Shown here one piece after another: positions 9,468 through 18,329 of a stretch of 64,000 bases of DNA. Position 1 is the first letter of the stretch. Every line of letters starts with the position of its first letter. The stretch covers positions 1 through 64,000 of the forward strand of contig DXIH01000070.1 in NCBI GenBank assembly GCA_019112965.1. The letters are read 5' to 3'. Under the pieces are notes generated by a model. The model had not been told where the DNA came from. It saw only the letters and a list, made by a program, of their open reading frames with translations, and made no database searches. Source of the DNA: Candidatus Sphingomonas excrementigallinarum (GTDB taxonomy: Bacteria > Pseudomonadota > Alphaproteobacteria > Sphingomonadales > Sphingomonadaceae). The translations under genes and the position numbers were made by a program.

Positions 9468-10057
9468 GCATAGGTCCGACCCGACGCCTCGGCGAGCCAG
9501 GCCGTCTCGGACACCAGCCGGTCACGGGTCTGCGCATCCAGCCGGGGCCAGACCGCCACGCCGAAGCGGATCCGCCAAGGCGCGCTGTCGCGCAGGAACG
9601 GCGCGGCGCGGTAGCTCGCGGCCAGCGCGGCAATCGCCTGGGGTGACTCGGCACCGTGGTCGAGCAGCTCGATATAGGCCCTGGCCACCGCCGCCTCGCC
9701 CCAGATGGGGCGTGTGGCCTGCGCCTGGGCGATGTCGCGGCGTGCGGCGGCCAGCAGGGCGGGGGCATGGGCCGGATCGCCCGACGCCGCGCGGGCACGC
9801 ATGACGCCGCGCAAGAGCGCCGCGCGGGCGGGCAGCGTATCGGTGTCGGCCGCCAAGGGATCGAGCGTGCGAAGATCATCCGAGGTCGCCAGATCCGCGG
9901 CCTGACGGATCGAGGCGTCGCGCATCCGCACGACACGGCGCTCGTCGCGCAGGACCGATAGGGTGAAGACCAGCGCGCCGCCCAGTGCCGTCAACGCGAT
10001 CGCATTGACGGCACGGGTGGCGGCCGAACGCCGCTTATTCGGCGCGGTAGTAGGCAT
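9392..10057 (-). CDS. Membrane-anchored Ala-rich protein, unknown
   Basis: A 221-residue protein with one N-terminal transmembrane helix (about residues 16-35) and an alanine- and arginine-rich helical body suggestive of TPR-like repeats. ATG 10057 lies inside the 3' end of the Wzc gene (23-nt overlap), so it is likely co-transcribed with it. Its 3' end overlaps the convergent wzy-like gene by 76 nt. No family recognised; a polysaccharide-assembly accessory role is inferred from position only. Confidence 0.6.
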   Translation of the reverse strand: MPTTAPNKRRSAATRAVNAIALTALGGALVFTLSVLRDERRVVRMRDASIRQAADLATSDDLRTLDPLAADTDTLPARAALLRGVMRARAASGDPAHAPALLAAARRDIAQAQATRPIWGEAAVARAYIELLDHGAESPQAIAALAASYRAAPFLRDSAPWRIRFGVAVWPRLDAQTRDRLVSETAWLAEASGRTYAYALGLVAGSPAEPLVRSRLSPSSS

Positions 10058-12179
10058 TGTATTTGGACGAGTAATAAAGCGCGCCGTAAGCCTCCTCGCC
10101 CGACTCGACCATCGAGAACAGCGCACCGGCCAGGCGTGCGTCGTCCTGCTGCAAGCCCGCCAGCGCGGTCTTCACCGCATTGACCGGGGTATCGCCCCAC
10201 TTGATGACCATCACGACCGCGTCGGCCAGTGCGGCGATCGTCCGGCTGTCCGCGACGCCGAGCAGCGGCGCGGTGTCAACGACGATGCGGTCATAGCGCG
10301 CCGCCATGGCAGTCAGCAGGTCGCGCATTCCCTCGCCGCTGAACAGGTCGTCGGCGCGGAAGGCGGTATCGGCGACCGGCAGCAGGTCGAGACCCGGCTG
10401 CTTGTCGGCCATGATCGCCTGGTCGACCGGCAGTTGCTGGGTCAAAACCTCGACCAGCCCGACCTGCGGCTCGATCCCGGCCGACTCGCGCAGGCCCGCG
10501 CGGCGCAGGTCGGTGTCGATCAGCAGCACCTTCTCGCCCGCCAGCGCGCAGATACGGGCCAGCGCCAGCGCACTGCTCGTCTTGCCTTCGTCGGGCAGGC
10601 TGGACACCAGCGCGACGACCTTGCTGTTCTTGGGCAGGCCGTGACGCAGCACGCGCAGCGTCTCGGCATAGGAGCTCATCGGCTTTTCGAGCAGCAGCGC
10701 GGGCGCCGAACAGCGCTCACCCGCCGCGTTGCGCAGCTTGCTGGTGGCGATACGCGGCACGCTGGCCAGGACCGGCAGGCCCAGCGCCTCGATATCGCGG
10801 ATCGCGTACAGTCCGGTCGCCAGCACTTCGCGCGTCACCACGCCCAGGCTGCCCAGCACCAGCGCGCCGATCCCGGCGAGCGCCAGCAACATGCGGCGAT
10901 TGGGCGAGGTCGGCGCATCGGGCGCCACCGCGCTCTCGATCACCTGCGCCTGGCTGAGCGAGCTGCGCGACACCTGGGTCACCTGCTGCGCCTGTTGGTT
11001 CAGGCTGTCCAGCGCGGCATGGGCGGCGTCGGCCTTGCGCTTGTAGCTTTCGGCGGCGCCGGTCGCGCGGGTGTCACGCGACTGCTGCGCGCGCAGCCGG
11101 CCCATCTCGCTGCGCAAGCTGGCGGCGCGTGCCTCGGCGGCATTGGCTTCGCTCTGCAGGCCGCCGACGATGCGATTGGCCTCGTCCTTGATCTGCGCGT
11201 CGAGCGCCGTCAGCTGTTCGTTGACCTTGATGCTTTCGGGGTGGCGCGGGCCATAGCGGGACAGAACCTCGCCCTGACGCTGGATCAGCTGGGCGCGCTG
11301 GCTGCGCAATTCGGCGATCACGTTCGAATTGAGCACCGCCGACACCGCATCGATCCCGCCCGAGGCGATCTGCGCGCGCGCGACGCGCAGGCGGGCCTGC
11401 GCCGCCGCCGCTTCCGACTCGGCGGTGGCGAGCTGGTTGGCGAGGGGGCTGATCTGCTGGCCGGTGACCGTCGCGTCGCCGTCGTTCACGATGCCCGACT
11501 GCGCCCGATATTGTGCCAACTGCGCATCGGCCTGCGCGGCCTGCTGGTTCAGTTCGGACAGGCGCTGGTCGAGATAGCTGGTCTCGCGCGAGGCGGTGCC
11601 GCTGCGCTTGCCGATGCTGTAGGCGATATATTCGTTGGCGAAGGCGTTCGCGACATCGGCCGCCAGACGGGGATCGCTCGCCGTATAGCCGACATTGACG
11701 ATATAGGTCATCTTGTCGCGCGCGGTGTCGAGATGACCGAGCAGGCGGTCGGCCAGCTCCTCCTCGCGCTTGTCGCGTTCGGCCGGGGTGGCGTTGGCGG
11801 GCAGGGGCTTCAACCCCTTGGTAAAGGCGGTGTTGCCGGCCAGGTTCAGCTTGTCGACCACGGCCGCCGCGATATTGCGCGAACGCATCACGTTGACTTC
11901 GGTATCGAAGATGTTCTGGTCGGGCCGCTCGCCGCTCATCTGCCCCAGCGCGGCATTGGGCGACGGGTCGATCTTCACCCGCGCCACCGCCTCGTACTTC
12001 CACGGCATCATCAGGATCAGCGCGGTCGCCACGGTGAAGGTGACGATCGCGATCACCGCGAAGATGCGCCAGCGCCGCCGGAACATGCCGATGGTCGCGC
12101 TCCACAGGGCGCGGATCACGCCGGGGCCGGTGGGCGGCGCCAGGTCGGCGGCGGGTTCGCCAAGTCGTTCGGTAAGCAT
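10035..12179 (-). CDS. Polysaccharide co-polymerase with BY-kinase domain (Wzc-like)
   Basis: A 714-residue inner-membrane protein. A Wzz domain with its first transmembrane helix (about residues 40-60), a long coiled-coil periplasmic part and a second helix (about 430-450) precede a cytoplasmic tyrosine autokinase. The kinase shows Walker A SSLPDEGKTS (about 530), Walker A' LLIDTDLRR and Walker B VVDTAPLLG (about 638). The C-terminus has the expected tyrosine cluster (YGALYYSSKYNAYYRAE). Chain length and export would be controlled by phosphorylation cycling. Both halves are fused in one chain. Confidence 0.92.
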   Translation of the reverse strand: MLTERLGEPAADLAPPTGPGVIRALWSATIGMFRRRWRIFAVIAIVTFTVATALILMMPWKYEAVARVKIDPSPNAALGQMSGERPDQNIFDTEVNVMRSRNIAAAVVDKLNLAGNTAFTKGLKPLPANATPAERDKREEELADRLLGHLDTARDKMTYIVNVGYTASDPRLAADVANAFANEYIAYSIGKRSGTASRETSYLDQRLSELNQQAAQADAQLAQYRAQSGIVNDGDATVTGQQISPLANQLATAESEAAAAQARLRVARAQIASGGIDAVSAVLNSNVIAELRSQRAQLIQRQGEVLSRYGPRHPESIKVNEQLTALDAQIKDEANRIVGGLQSEANAAEARAASLRSEMGRLRAQQSRDTRATGAAESYKRKADAAHAALDSLNQQAQQVTQVSRSSLSQAQVIESAVAPDAPTSPNRRMLLALAGIGALVLGSLGVVTREVLATGLYAIRDIEALGLPVLASVPRIATSKLRNAAGERCSAPALLLEKPMSSYAETLRVLRHGLPKNSKVVALVSSLPDEGKTSSALALARICALAGEKVLLIDTDLRRAGLRESAGIEPQVGLVEVLTQQLPVDQAIMADKQPGLDLLPVADTAFRADDLFSGEGMRDLLTAMAARYDRIVVDTAPLLGVADSRTIAALADAVVMVIKWGDTPVNAVKTALAGLQQDDARLAGALFSMVESGEEAYGALYYSSKYNAYYRAE

Positions 12180-12191
12180 GGTCCTGGCGCC

Positions 12192-13481
12192 TTATGGATG
12201 GATGGAGACGCCCGCGAGCGCCCGGAATTCGGAAAGGGACGGGCCGTTCAGCCCGACATTGTCGCTGCTGCGCCGCGAGTAGCCCAGGTCGAGACGCCCG
12301 GTCAGCAGGCGGCTGGCGAGATAGGACGCGCCGCCCCCGACCTGCTTCACCCGCGCCTTGCCGGGAACGCCGACGAATTCATTCTCGGCAAAGCTGATAT
12401 TATAGTTGAGCAACAGGTTGCGCAGCAGCTCGTGGTCGAAGCGCAAGGCTGCGCCCGTATTGAAGAAGCCGCTGCCGGCGAAGGTCGAATCCTGGATGTC
12501 GCGAAAGGCGTTGAAGGTGACCGTGGTCAACGCCGTCGGGAAATATTCCAGCTTCGAGTCGAACGACAGGCCGCTGACATTCCGATAGATCGGTGCGGTA
12601 AAGCGCCGGTCGATATAGCCGATGCCGACCGAGCCGCGCAGCAAGGCGGTCAGATCCAGCGACACGCCGGTCAGCAGGCGGATTTCGCGCGAGTCGCGAT
12701 TGGCGATGGTGGGGGCCAGCGGCTGGTCATAGCTGGTGCCGGTATAGGTCACCTGGCCGAACAGGCCGGTATCGGGCGTCAGGCCATATTCCAGCTGCAA
12801 TGCGCCGCGCGCGACTTCGCGGTCGCGATTGTCCTGCGAGATCAGGAAGCCGGTCAGCGTGCGGACGGGCAGGAAGTTATACTTGGCGTAATCCAGGCTG
12901 CCGACGACGCGGACGCGCGCGAAGCGGGCATCGGCCATGAAGCGCGCCTGGCTTTGCTGATAGGGCGTGACGCTGCGCACATTGACCAGCGCGGCGCCGG
13001 AGAATTGCGATTCGAACCGCCGCGCGGTGTCAAGGCCCAGGGTCAGCGCGATGTCGCTGGTCGCATCGAAGCGGCCGAGCGAACCCAGCGACCAACCGTT
13101 CTGGTTGCGCGGCGTCGCTTCTGCGTAGCGATAGAAATCGCCTCCGCCGGTCAGCTGCAGGCTGTGGCGCGACCAGTCGGAACGGGCGAGCAGGCGCGGC
13201 GCGACGCGCAGGAACTCGTCTGCGGTCTGGTTCGACGTGGTCTGATAGACGTTGTCGGTATAGCCGACCTGGGTGTCCAGCGTCGGCAACAGGGTGAAGC
13301 CGCCGACCTTGTAACCGACCGGATTGGTTTCCGGACGGGCGCGTTCGAGGACGCTTTCGTTGCGCCCCCGGTCGAATGCGATCGGCACGACCGTATCGAT
13401 GGCGTTGGAAACCTGTGCTTCGGCCGCAGCCGACACCGTCAGGGCGCCGACGGCGACGCCCATCGTCCAGAAGCGTAACAT
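12192..13481 (-). CDS. Outer-membrane beta-barrel protein of the EPS locus
   Basis: A 429-residue exported protein (signal peptide ending AAEAQ) built of many amphipathic beta strands with aromatic girdles, resembling the putative beta-barrel porin 2 family found in sphingan and related EPS loci. ATG 13481 is preferred; a start at 13493 would place the GGGGGG Shine-Dalgarno-like run inside the coding sequence. It sits between wzc- and wza-type genes and probably helps polymer cross the outer membrane. Confidence 0.8.
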   Translation of the reverse strand: MLRFWTMGVAVGALTVSAAAEAQVSNAIDTVVPIAFDRGRNESVLERARPETNPVGYKVGGFTLLPTLDTQVGYTDNVYQTTSNQTADEFLRVAPRLLARSDWSRHSLQLTGGGDFYRYAEATPRNQNGWSLGSLGRFDATSDIALTLGLDTARRFESQFSGAALVNVRSVTPYQQSQARFMADARFARVRVVGSLDYAKYNFLPVRTLTGFLISQDNRDREVARGALQLEYGLTPDTGLFGQVTYTGTSYDQPLAPTIANRDSREIRLLTGVSLDLTALLRGSVGIGYIDRRFTAPIYRNVSGLSFDSKLEYFPTALTTVTFNAFRDIQDSTFAGSGFFNTGAALRFDHELLRNLLLNYNISFAENEFVGVPGKARVKQVGGGASYLASRLLTGRLDLGYSRRSSDNVGLNGPSLSEFRALAGVSIHP

Positions 13482-13530
13482 GGAACCCCCCAAGAGTTGG
13501 GGCCGGCGTCATGACCGGCCCGGAGATTTT

Positions 13531-14010
13531 TTAGTTCTGAGTCGTGTAATTGACGCCGACACCGCCGCCGCCGATGGCCGGACCTGCCCCCAACGCCGCG
13601 GCCGTCGTGCCCGCGCCGCCGGTACCGCCGGTACCCGACTGGCCCCGGCGGGCCGCCGACAACGCATTGGCCAGCGCGGCCTTGACCTTGCGGCTCTGGT
13701 TGCCCGGCTGTTTGCCGACAAAGGTCAGGGCGGCGACGTTGACGGCTGCGCTTTGCCCCTGCTGCGAAACCGCGAAGGTGATCGCGGCCTCGACATCCTG
13801 TTCGCTGGCCGTGGCGGGCAGCGCGGCGACGGCGGCGGTGATCGCATCCGCGACCTTTTGAACCGCGGCCGGATCGGGCTCGCTCGTGGAGGCGGGGGGC
13901 GATGCGGGCGTGGAGGGCGCCTGGTTCTGCGCCATCGCCAGCGCCGGGGCTACGATGCCCAGCGCCATGACGGTCACGACGCCCGACGTCTTGTGTGCGA
14001 TGTTCGACAT
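13531..14010 (-). CDS. Small exported protein, unknown
   Basis: A 159-residue protein starting at ATG 14010 behind AGGGGA, with signal peptide (GIVAPALAMAQ), a Pro/Ala/Ser linker and a helical Ala-rich part (AVQKVADAITAAVAAL). The C-terminus is Gly-rich and ends GVNYTTQN. No family recognised. It lies between the wza-like and beta-barrel genes in the same direction, so co-expression with export is likely. Confidence 0.65.
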   Translation of the reverse strand: MSNIAHKTSGVVTVMALGIVAPALAMAQNQAPSTPASPPASTSEPDPAAVQKVADAITAAVAALPATASEQDVEAAITFAVSQQGQSAAVNVAALTFVGKQPGNQSRKVKAALANALSAARRGQSGTGGTGGAGTTAAALGAGPAIGGGGVGVNYTTQN

Positions 14011-14044
14011 GTGGTTTCCCCTGTTGCCCCGTCCCCTGGAGCGA

Positions 14045-14656
14045 TCAAAAATAACGTTCGCCGACGCGTACCGTGTCGCCCGGATAGATGGTGACGCCCG
14101 AGTCGAGCTTGTATTCCCGCTCCGCCGTCTCGCCGAACCGCTTGATGAAGATCTTCTTCTTGTTGGCGCGGTAGGTGAACCCCTCGGCACGCGCGACCGC
14201 GTTCAGCGCCGACAGGCCGTTGGAATAGGGATATTCGCCCGGCTTGCTGACCTCGCCCAGGATGTAGAAGGGGCGGTAGGTGAGCACGTCCATGCTGACG
14301 CGCGGCTGGCGCAGATATCCGTCGGCGAGCTTGGTCTCGATGTCCTTGATGACCTCGCGCGGGGTACGGCCGATCGCCTTGACGTCGCCGATCAGCGGCA
14401 ACGACAGCACGCCGGAATCACTGACCGTGAACTCCCCCGACAGCGTATCCTCGTTGAACACGATGATGCGGACCTTGTCGGCGACGCCCAGCTTATAGTC
14501 GACGAGCGGCGCGACGGGCGTCGTGGCCCCGGTCGTCGCCCCGGCCATCGCCGGGGCGGTGGCGGCGGGTGGCTCGGCCGCGGGTGCCGCGCCCTGCTGG
14601 GCCGCGACGGGCGCGGCCATCATTAGCAAGGAAAGACACAAGCAAAGATCACGCAT
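14045..14656 (-). CDS. Polysaccharide export protein (Wza/GumB-like)
   Basis: A 203-residue exported protein with a Poly_export domain (about residues 52-130: YKLGVADKVRIIVFNEDTLSG, LPLIGDVKAIGRTP) and an SLBB-type segment (FYILGEVSKPGEYPYSNGL). It would form the outer-membrane export channel with the Wzc-like protein. The signal peptide ends AAPVAAQQ and shows no lipobox cysteine at the cleavage point, so lipidation as in E. coli Wza is doubtful. Confidence 0.9.
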   Translation of the reverse strand: MRDLCLCLSLLMMAAPVAAQQGAAPAAEPPAATAPAMAGATTGATTPVAPLVDYKLGVADKVRIIVFNEDTLSGEFTVSDSGVLSLPLIGDVKAIGRTPREVIKDIETKLADGYLRQPRVSMDVLTYRPFYILGEVSKPGEYPYSNGLSALNAVARAEGFTYRANKKKIFIKRFGETAEREYKLDSGVTIYPGDTVRVGERYF

Positions 14657-14786
14657 ACGAATGCCCCCAAATAACCGGCGCGCTTTTTATATGTTGTGCT
14701 GCATACGCGAACAACGATCCGTGAATAGCGGCCGGGGCGCGGCTTTCCGTTGTTACGTCCCGATTCCGGACAAGGACCGATGCCGC

Positions 14787-16004
14787 TCAGCCATTCCGGG
14801 GCGGCATGTCTATGGGCAGCAGGCGACTCAACTTGGCGGCTTCACGCATCTGGTCATGACGTTCGGCGACGCGTGCCCGACCGGTGCGCCCCATGGCCGC
14901 CAGCGTCGCGCCGTCGGTGCCCGCGCATTCGCGGATCGCCTGTGCGATCGCCTCGGCCGAACCGGGGGTATAGAGCCAGCCGGTCTCGCCGTCGCGGACC
15001 AGATCGGCCATCGCGGCGACATTGGTGGCCAGAACCGGACGGCCCAGTGCCAGCGCTTCCATGACGACGATGGGCAACCCTTCGGCAAAGCTCGCCATCA
15101 CCATGGCGCGCGCGCGGTCCAGCTCGGCCCGGACCCGGCTTTCGTCGGCCCAGCCGGTGATGGTGACATGCGCGCCCAGATCGTGCCGGGCGATCGCCGC
15201 CTCGATCTCGGGCCGCATCTCGCCATCGCCGACCAGGGTCAGCGTCGCCGGCACACCCCGCCGCCGGGCCAGCGCCAGCCCCTCGATCAGCAGCAGCTGC
15301 CCCTTCTGTCCGCTCAAACGGCCGATACAGACGAAGTGCGGCGCATCGGCAGGCGGCGTCAGCGGCACGTCCAGAAAGTCGGGAAGCAGGCCGCAGCGCA
15401 CCACCTTCACCTTGTGCCAGTCCTCCAGCCGGGCCCAGCGATAGAGCTGGCTGGCGCAGAAATCGGTGATCGCCACGACATGCGCGGCGTTCGCGATCTT
15501 CAGCCCCAGCTTTGTCGAAAGCGGCCGGTCGAATTCGTCCGGGCCATGGACCGTGAAGCTGTAGGGGATCCCCGCCATGGTCGCGCCCAGCATCGCGATC
15601 TCGGCGGCGTTGGTGCCGAAATGGGCATGGAGATGCCGTACGCCCGCCGCCATCATGTCCCGGGCGAGGCGCGCGCCCTCCAGGAAGCTGACGATGTGGA
15701 GGGGGATGGACCGATCCGTCTTGCGACACATCGCCAGCGTCAGGCGCAACGCGGCGAGCCAGCGGCCGGGATAGCGGACGAGCATCGCAATCCCCGCGAT
15801 CAACAGCGGAGCGACCCCGCCGCGCAGCAGGAACCGGGTCCGGTCGCGCTCGGACAGGTCGACCGGATCGACCAGTTCGGCGTCCCACCCGCGCAAGGCC
15901 CAGCGATGAACCGTTATGCCCTGCGCCTCCAGCGCCAGTATCTCACGCCGGACGAAGCTGTGGCTGACCTTCGGATATTGGTTGATGAAATAGCCGATGG
16001 CCAT
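14787..16004 (-). CDS. Glycosyltransferase family 4
   Basis: A GT-B fold glycosyltransferase of about 405 residues from ATG 16004 (MAIGYFINQYPKVSH). Domain signatures include HAHFGTNAAEIA, FTVHGPDEFD, FVCIGRLSGQKG and the donor-binding SFAEGLPIVVMEALALG with its E-x7-E pattern. It would add one sugar to the lipid-linked repeat. In-frame ATG 16073 and TTG 16091 are alternatives, but MAIGYF matches where such enzymes usually begin. Confidence 0.88.
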   Translation of the reverse strand: MAIGYFINQYPKVSHSFVRREILALEAQGITVHRWALRGWDAELVDPVDLSERDRTRFLLRGGVAPLLIAGIAMLVRYPGRWLAALRLTLAMCRKTDRSIPLHIVSFLEGARLARDMMAAGVRHLHAHFGTNAAEIAMLGATMAGIPYSFTVHGPDEFDRPLSTKLGLKIANAAHVVAITDFCASQLYRWARLEDWHKVKVVRCGLLPDFLDVPLTPPADAPHFVCIGRLSGQKGQLLLIEGLALARRRGVPATLTLVGDGEMRPEIEAAIARHDLGAHVTITGWADESRVRAELDRARAMVMASFAEGLPIVVMEALALGRPVLATNVAAMADLVRDGETGWLYTPGSAEAIAQAIRECAGTDGATLAAMGRTGRARVAERHDQMREAAKLSRLLPIDMPPRNG

Positions 16005-16236
16005 GGGCGTATCCGATGCGTGAGAGGCGTCAGCGGCCTTTGGAAAGCGGACCCGGCGGATGCAACGTGGCATATCCGGGTAACGTATCAATACGGGGCA
16101 ATAACGATGACGGCCGCCGATGACGGCGCTTCCCCGTCACGCGCCATGAACCTATGCGGCGTGTGATCGGTCGGGGAGCTGGTAATCACATGCATCGCAA
16201 GGACTTTTCGACGCATCGTCAGCGATCCCATCATTG

Positions 16237-17301
16237 ATGGACGGGCTAGTCGTTCCTTTGTCGGGATCGAACCCGGACAGGCCGTCGGCGGGCCATCATC
16301 TGGCGCGGCTGGACGGTTGCCGGGCTATCGCCATCCTGACGGTGATGCTGGGGCACATGTTTCCCGTCGGCCGGGCGGAATGGGGCGGCAATGTCGCCAT
16401 TTCCTCGATCGGCATGGCGGTGTTCTTCGCGCTTTCCGGCTTCCTGATCGTCAGCCTGTTGCTGCGGGACGATGCGGTCGTTCCGTTCATCATCAAGCGC
16501 CTGTTCCGCATCGTGCCGCTCGCCTGGCTCTTCACGCTGGTCGTGATCGCCGGGCAGGGGGCATCCTGGGATGTGATCGGGGCCAATCTGTTCTTCTTCG
16601 CCAATACCCAGAAGGCGTGGCTGGTCTATGCGCCGCATTTCTGGAGCCTGTCGGTCGAGGTGCAGTTCTATGCGTTCGTCGCCTTGCTGGTGGCGATCGG
16701 GGGGCGACGCGCGCTCTGGCTGCTGCCGCCGCTGGCGATAGCGGTCACCGCCTGGCGGGTCGGGCATCATGCGACCTTCGGCAGTCACACCTTCGACCGG
16801 GTGGACGAGATCATGGCGGGGGGAACGCTCGCGCTGCTGGTCGCCAAGCGGTGGCAGCCGCCTCGTTGGGCCAGAAGCCCGGTCCTTGTCGTAGGTCTTT
16901 TCGTCCTCCTGTTCTTCGGCATGCTGAAGCCCGTCGTCGCGGCGGTGCCCGTGATCGCCTATGCGCGGCCCTATCTTGCCACGTTGCTGGTGGGGCTGAG
17001 CCTGACCATGGGTGACAGCGCGCTGGCACGAATACTGGGCGGGCGGATACTGGGCTATGTCGCGCGGATTTCCTATGCGCTCTATGTCCTACATCCGCTG
17101 ACCTATGCGGGATGGATGGGGAGCGGGGACGTGGCGGTTCGCTATACCAAGCGGATGTTCAGCCTGTTGCTCGCCTTTGCGGGGGCGCATGTGTCGACAT
17201 TCTACTTCGAGCAGCCATTGACCCGGTTGGGACGAAGGATCGCGGATCGCTGGTCGCGGCCCGTTCGAGGGGCACCACATCAGGTCGCGGGGGTGGCATG
17301 A
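16237..17301 (+). CDS. Membrane acyltransferase (acyltransferase 3 / OafA family)
   Basis: A 354-residue polytopic protein with about 10 helices. The family opening is clear: LDGCRAIAILTVMLGHMF with the catalytic-type His, then FFALSGFLIVSLL and FIIKRLFRIVP, and HFWSLSVEVQFYAF. Members O-acylate surface polysaccharides using acyl-CoA. ATG 16237 starts the protein. The stop overlaps the next start (ATGA), so both acyl-transfer genes form one unit. Confidence 0.88.
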   Translation: MDGLVVPLSGSNPDRPSAGHHLARLDGCRAIAILTVMLGHMFPVGRAEWGGNVAISSIGMAVFFALSGFLIVSLLLRDDAVVPFIIKRLFRIVPLAWLFTLVVIAGQGASWDVIGANLFFFANTQKAWLVYAPHFWSLSVEVQFYAFVALLVAIGGRRALWLLPPLAIAVTAWRVGHHATFGSHTFDRVDEIMAGGTLALLVAKRWQPPRWARSPVLVVGLFVLLFFGMLKPVVAAVPVIAYARPYLATLLVGLSLTMGDSALARILGGRILGYVARISYALYVLHPLTYAGWMGSGDVAVRYTKRMFSLLLAFAGAHVSTFYFEQPLTRLGRRIADRWSRPVRGAPHQVAGVA

Positions 17302-17822
17302 GCCGGATGGGGGTGTGGGCTAAGATCTGCGAAGACCGCGCGCTGTACCGCGAGGGCTGGCTGGCGCAGGGGCTTTGGGCGCTTGCCATCTACCGACTGT
17401 CGGCGGGGCGTTTTGCCCGGCGTCGCGGCGTGGTGCGCAGCCTGTGGGGCGTGGCGGCCAAGCTGGCGGGAAAATGGGCCGAGTTCGCCTGCGGCATCTC
17501 GCTACCCGAAACCGCGACGATCGGTCGCCGCCTGCGCATCGAGCATTTCGGCGGAATCATCGTCCATGGGTCTACCGTAATCGGCGACGATTGTGTATTG
17601 CGGCAGAATGTGACGCTGGGCAATCGCAGCGAAGCGCGCCCGCTCGAAGCGCCGATCCTCGGCAATCGGGTTCAGATCGGCGCAGGCGCGGTGGTGCTGG
17701 GCGCGGTGCGGATCGGCGATGGTGCGATCATCGGCGCCAATGCGGTGGTGCTGAGCGACGTGCCCGCCGGAGCGATCGCGGTCGGCAATCCTGCCCGGAT
17801 CATCGAGCGCGCGCCCGACTGA
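17298..17822 (+). CDS. Serine acetyltransferase-like hexapeptide protein
   Basis: A 174-residue protein with a left-handed beta-helix: IGRRLRIEHFGGIIVHGSTV, IGDDCVLRQNVTLGN, IGAGAVVLGAVRIGDGAIIG and VPAGAIAVGNPARII. The His-Phe-Gly-Gly segment is typical of CysE/SAT-like acetyltransferases, but the N-terminal domain is shorter than CysE's. Coupling by ATGA to a polysaccharide acyltransferase favours modification of a sugar or precursor over cysteine synthesis. Confidence 0.8.
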   Translation: MSRMGVWAKICEDRALYREGWLAQGLWALAIYRLSAGRFARRRGVVRSLWGVAAKLAGKWAEFACGISLPETATIGRRLRIEHFGGIIVHGSTVIGDDCVLRQNVTLGNRSEARPLEAPILGNRVQIGAGAVVLGAVRIGDGAIIGANAVVLSDVPAGAIAVGNPARIIERAPD

Positions 17823-17940
17823 ACGGCGCTTTCCGGCAAGCCGAACGCAAGGATCGCGGCATCGTCCATGCCGATCCGGATAGCGTCAGATATTCGTGCA
17901 ATCCACATCAGCCGCGCATAACCGCCATCCTGGCGTGCGC

Positions 17941-17992
17941 TGGTGACCCCTACGAGAATCGAACTCGTGTTTTCGCCGTGAGAGGGCGACGG
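17941..17992 (-). other. tRNA-Glu(CTC) 3' fragment, probable attachment-site core
   Basis: Read on the minus strand this is the 3' part of a tRNA: anticodon stem TCGCC, loop CTCTCAC (anticodon CTC), stem GGCGA, variable AAAC, T-arm ACGAG-TTCGATT-CTCGT, acceptor AGGGGTC, discriminator A and CCA. No D-arm or 5' acceptor strand follows upstream; the sequence changes to unrelated DNA at about 17,992. A 3' tRNA remnant facing the chromosome with phage genes on the other side is the expected footprint of integration into tRNA-Glu. An intact copy would lie at the far end of the element, outside this window. Confidence 0.75.
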
Positions 17993-18198
17993 GATCAAAA
18001 AAGCACGCTTTTCTGCGGGTTTCAGCTCTCCAGACTTTCACATTACTCCCAATTTTGATGCACCAGATTGCAAGGGGTTACGAGCGCTGTGAAAGTCAGA
18101 CGACGTCGCGAATCACCGATTCGCTTCTGTGTAGACTGACACGCACGACCGAAGCACCAGACCGCGCATAGCCCGTCGTCGTCGGACCAACAAACCGC
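17993..18198. other. Element left-end non-coding region
   Basis: I see no gene between the attachment core and the first phage promoter. It contains an inverted repeat GCGAATC-ACC-GATTCGC at about 18,109-18,125 and otherwise no recognised feature. Confidence 0.5.
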
Positions 18199-18233
18199 TT
18201 GCGTCCCGCAAGCTTGTGCGCAATGACACACAC
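18199..18233 (+). promoter_or_regulatory. Class I phage promoter before rtcB
   Basis: TTGCGT (18,199-18,204), 17 nt, AATGAC (18,222-18,227), then ACACACAAG. It matches the class I pattern repeated across the element. Its leader contains a further inverted repeat, GACCGA...TCGGTC, at 18,243-18,262. Confidence 0.6.
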
Positions 18234-18329
18234 AAGAGCAGCGACCGAGGTAGGAGTCGGTCACCGCTCTACCGCACCGCGAGCCTGTAGGAGGGCGACC
18301 GGCGCACAAGGGCAATAGCAGGAGTTAAT

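Noticed and set aside
9963..13478. A 1171-codon plus-strand open frame
   Set aside because: It lies opposite the clear Wzc and beta-barrel genes and has no recognisable domain; it is an antisense shadow of high-GC codon usage.
17941..18060. A complete or intron-containing tRNA-Glu
   Set aside because: No D-arm or 5' acceptor half follows within the next 120 bases, so only a 3' fragment is present.
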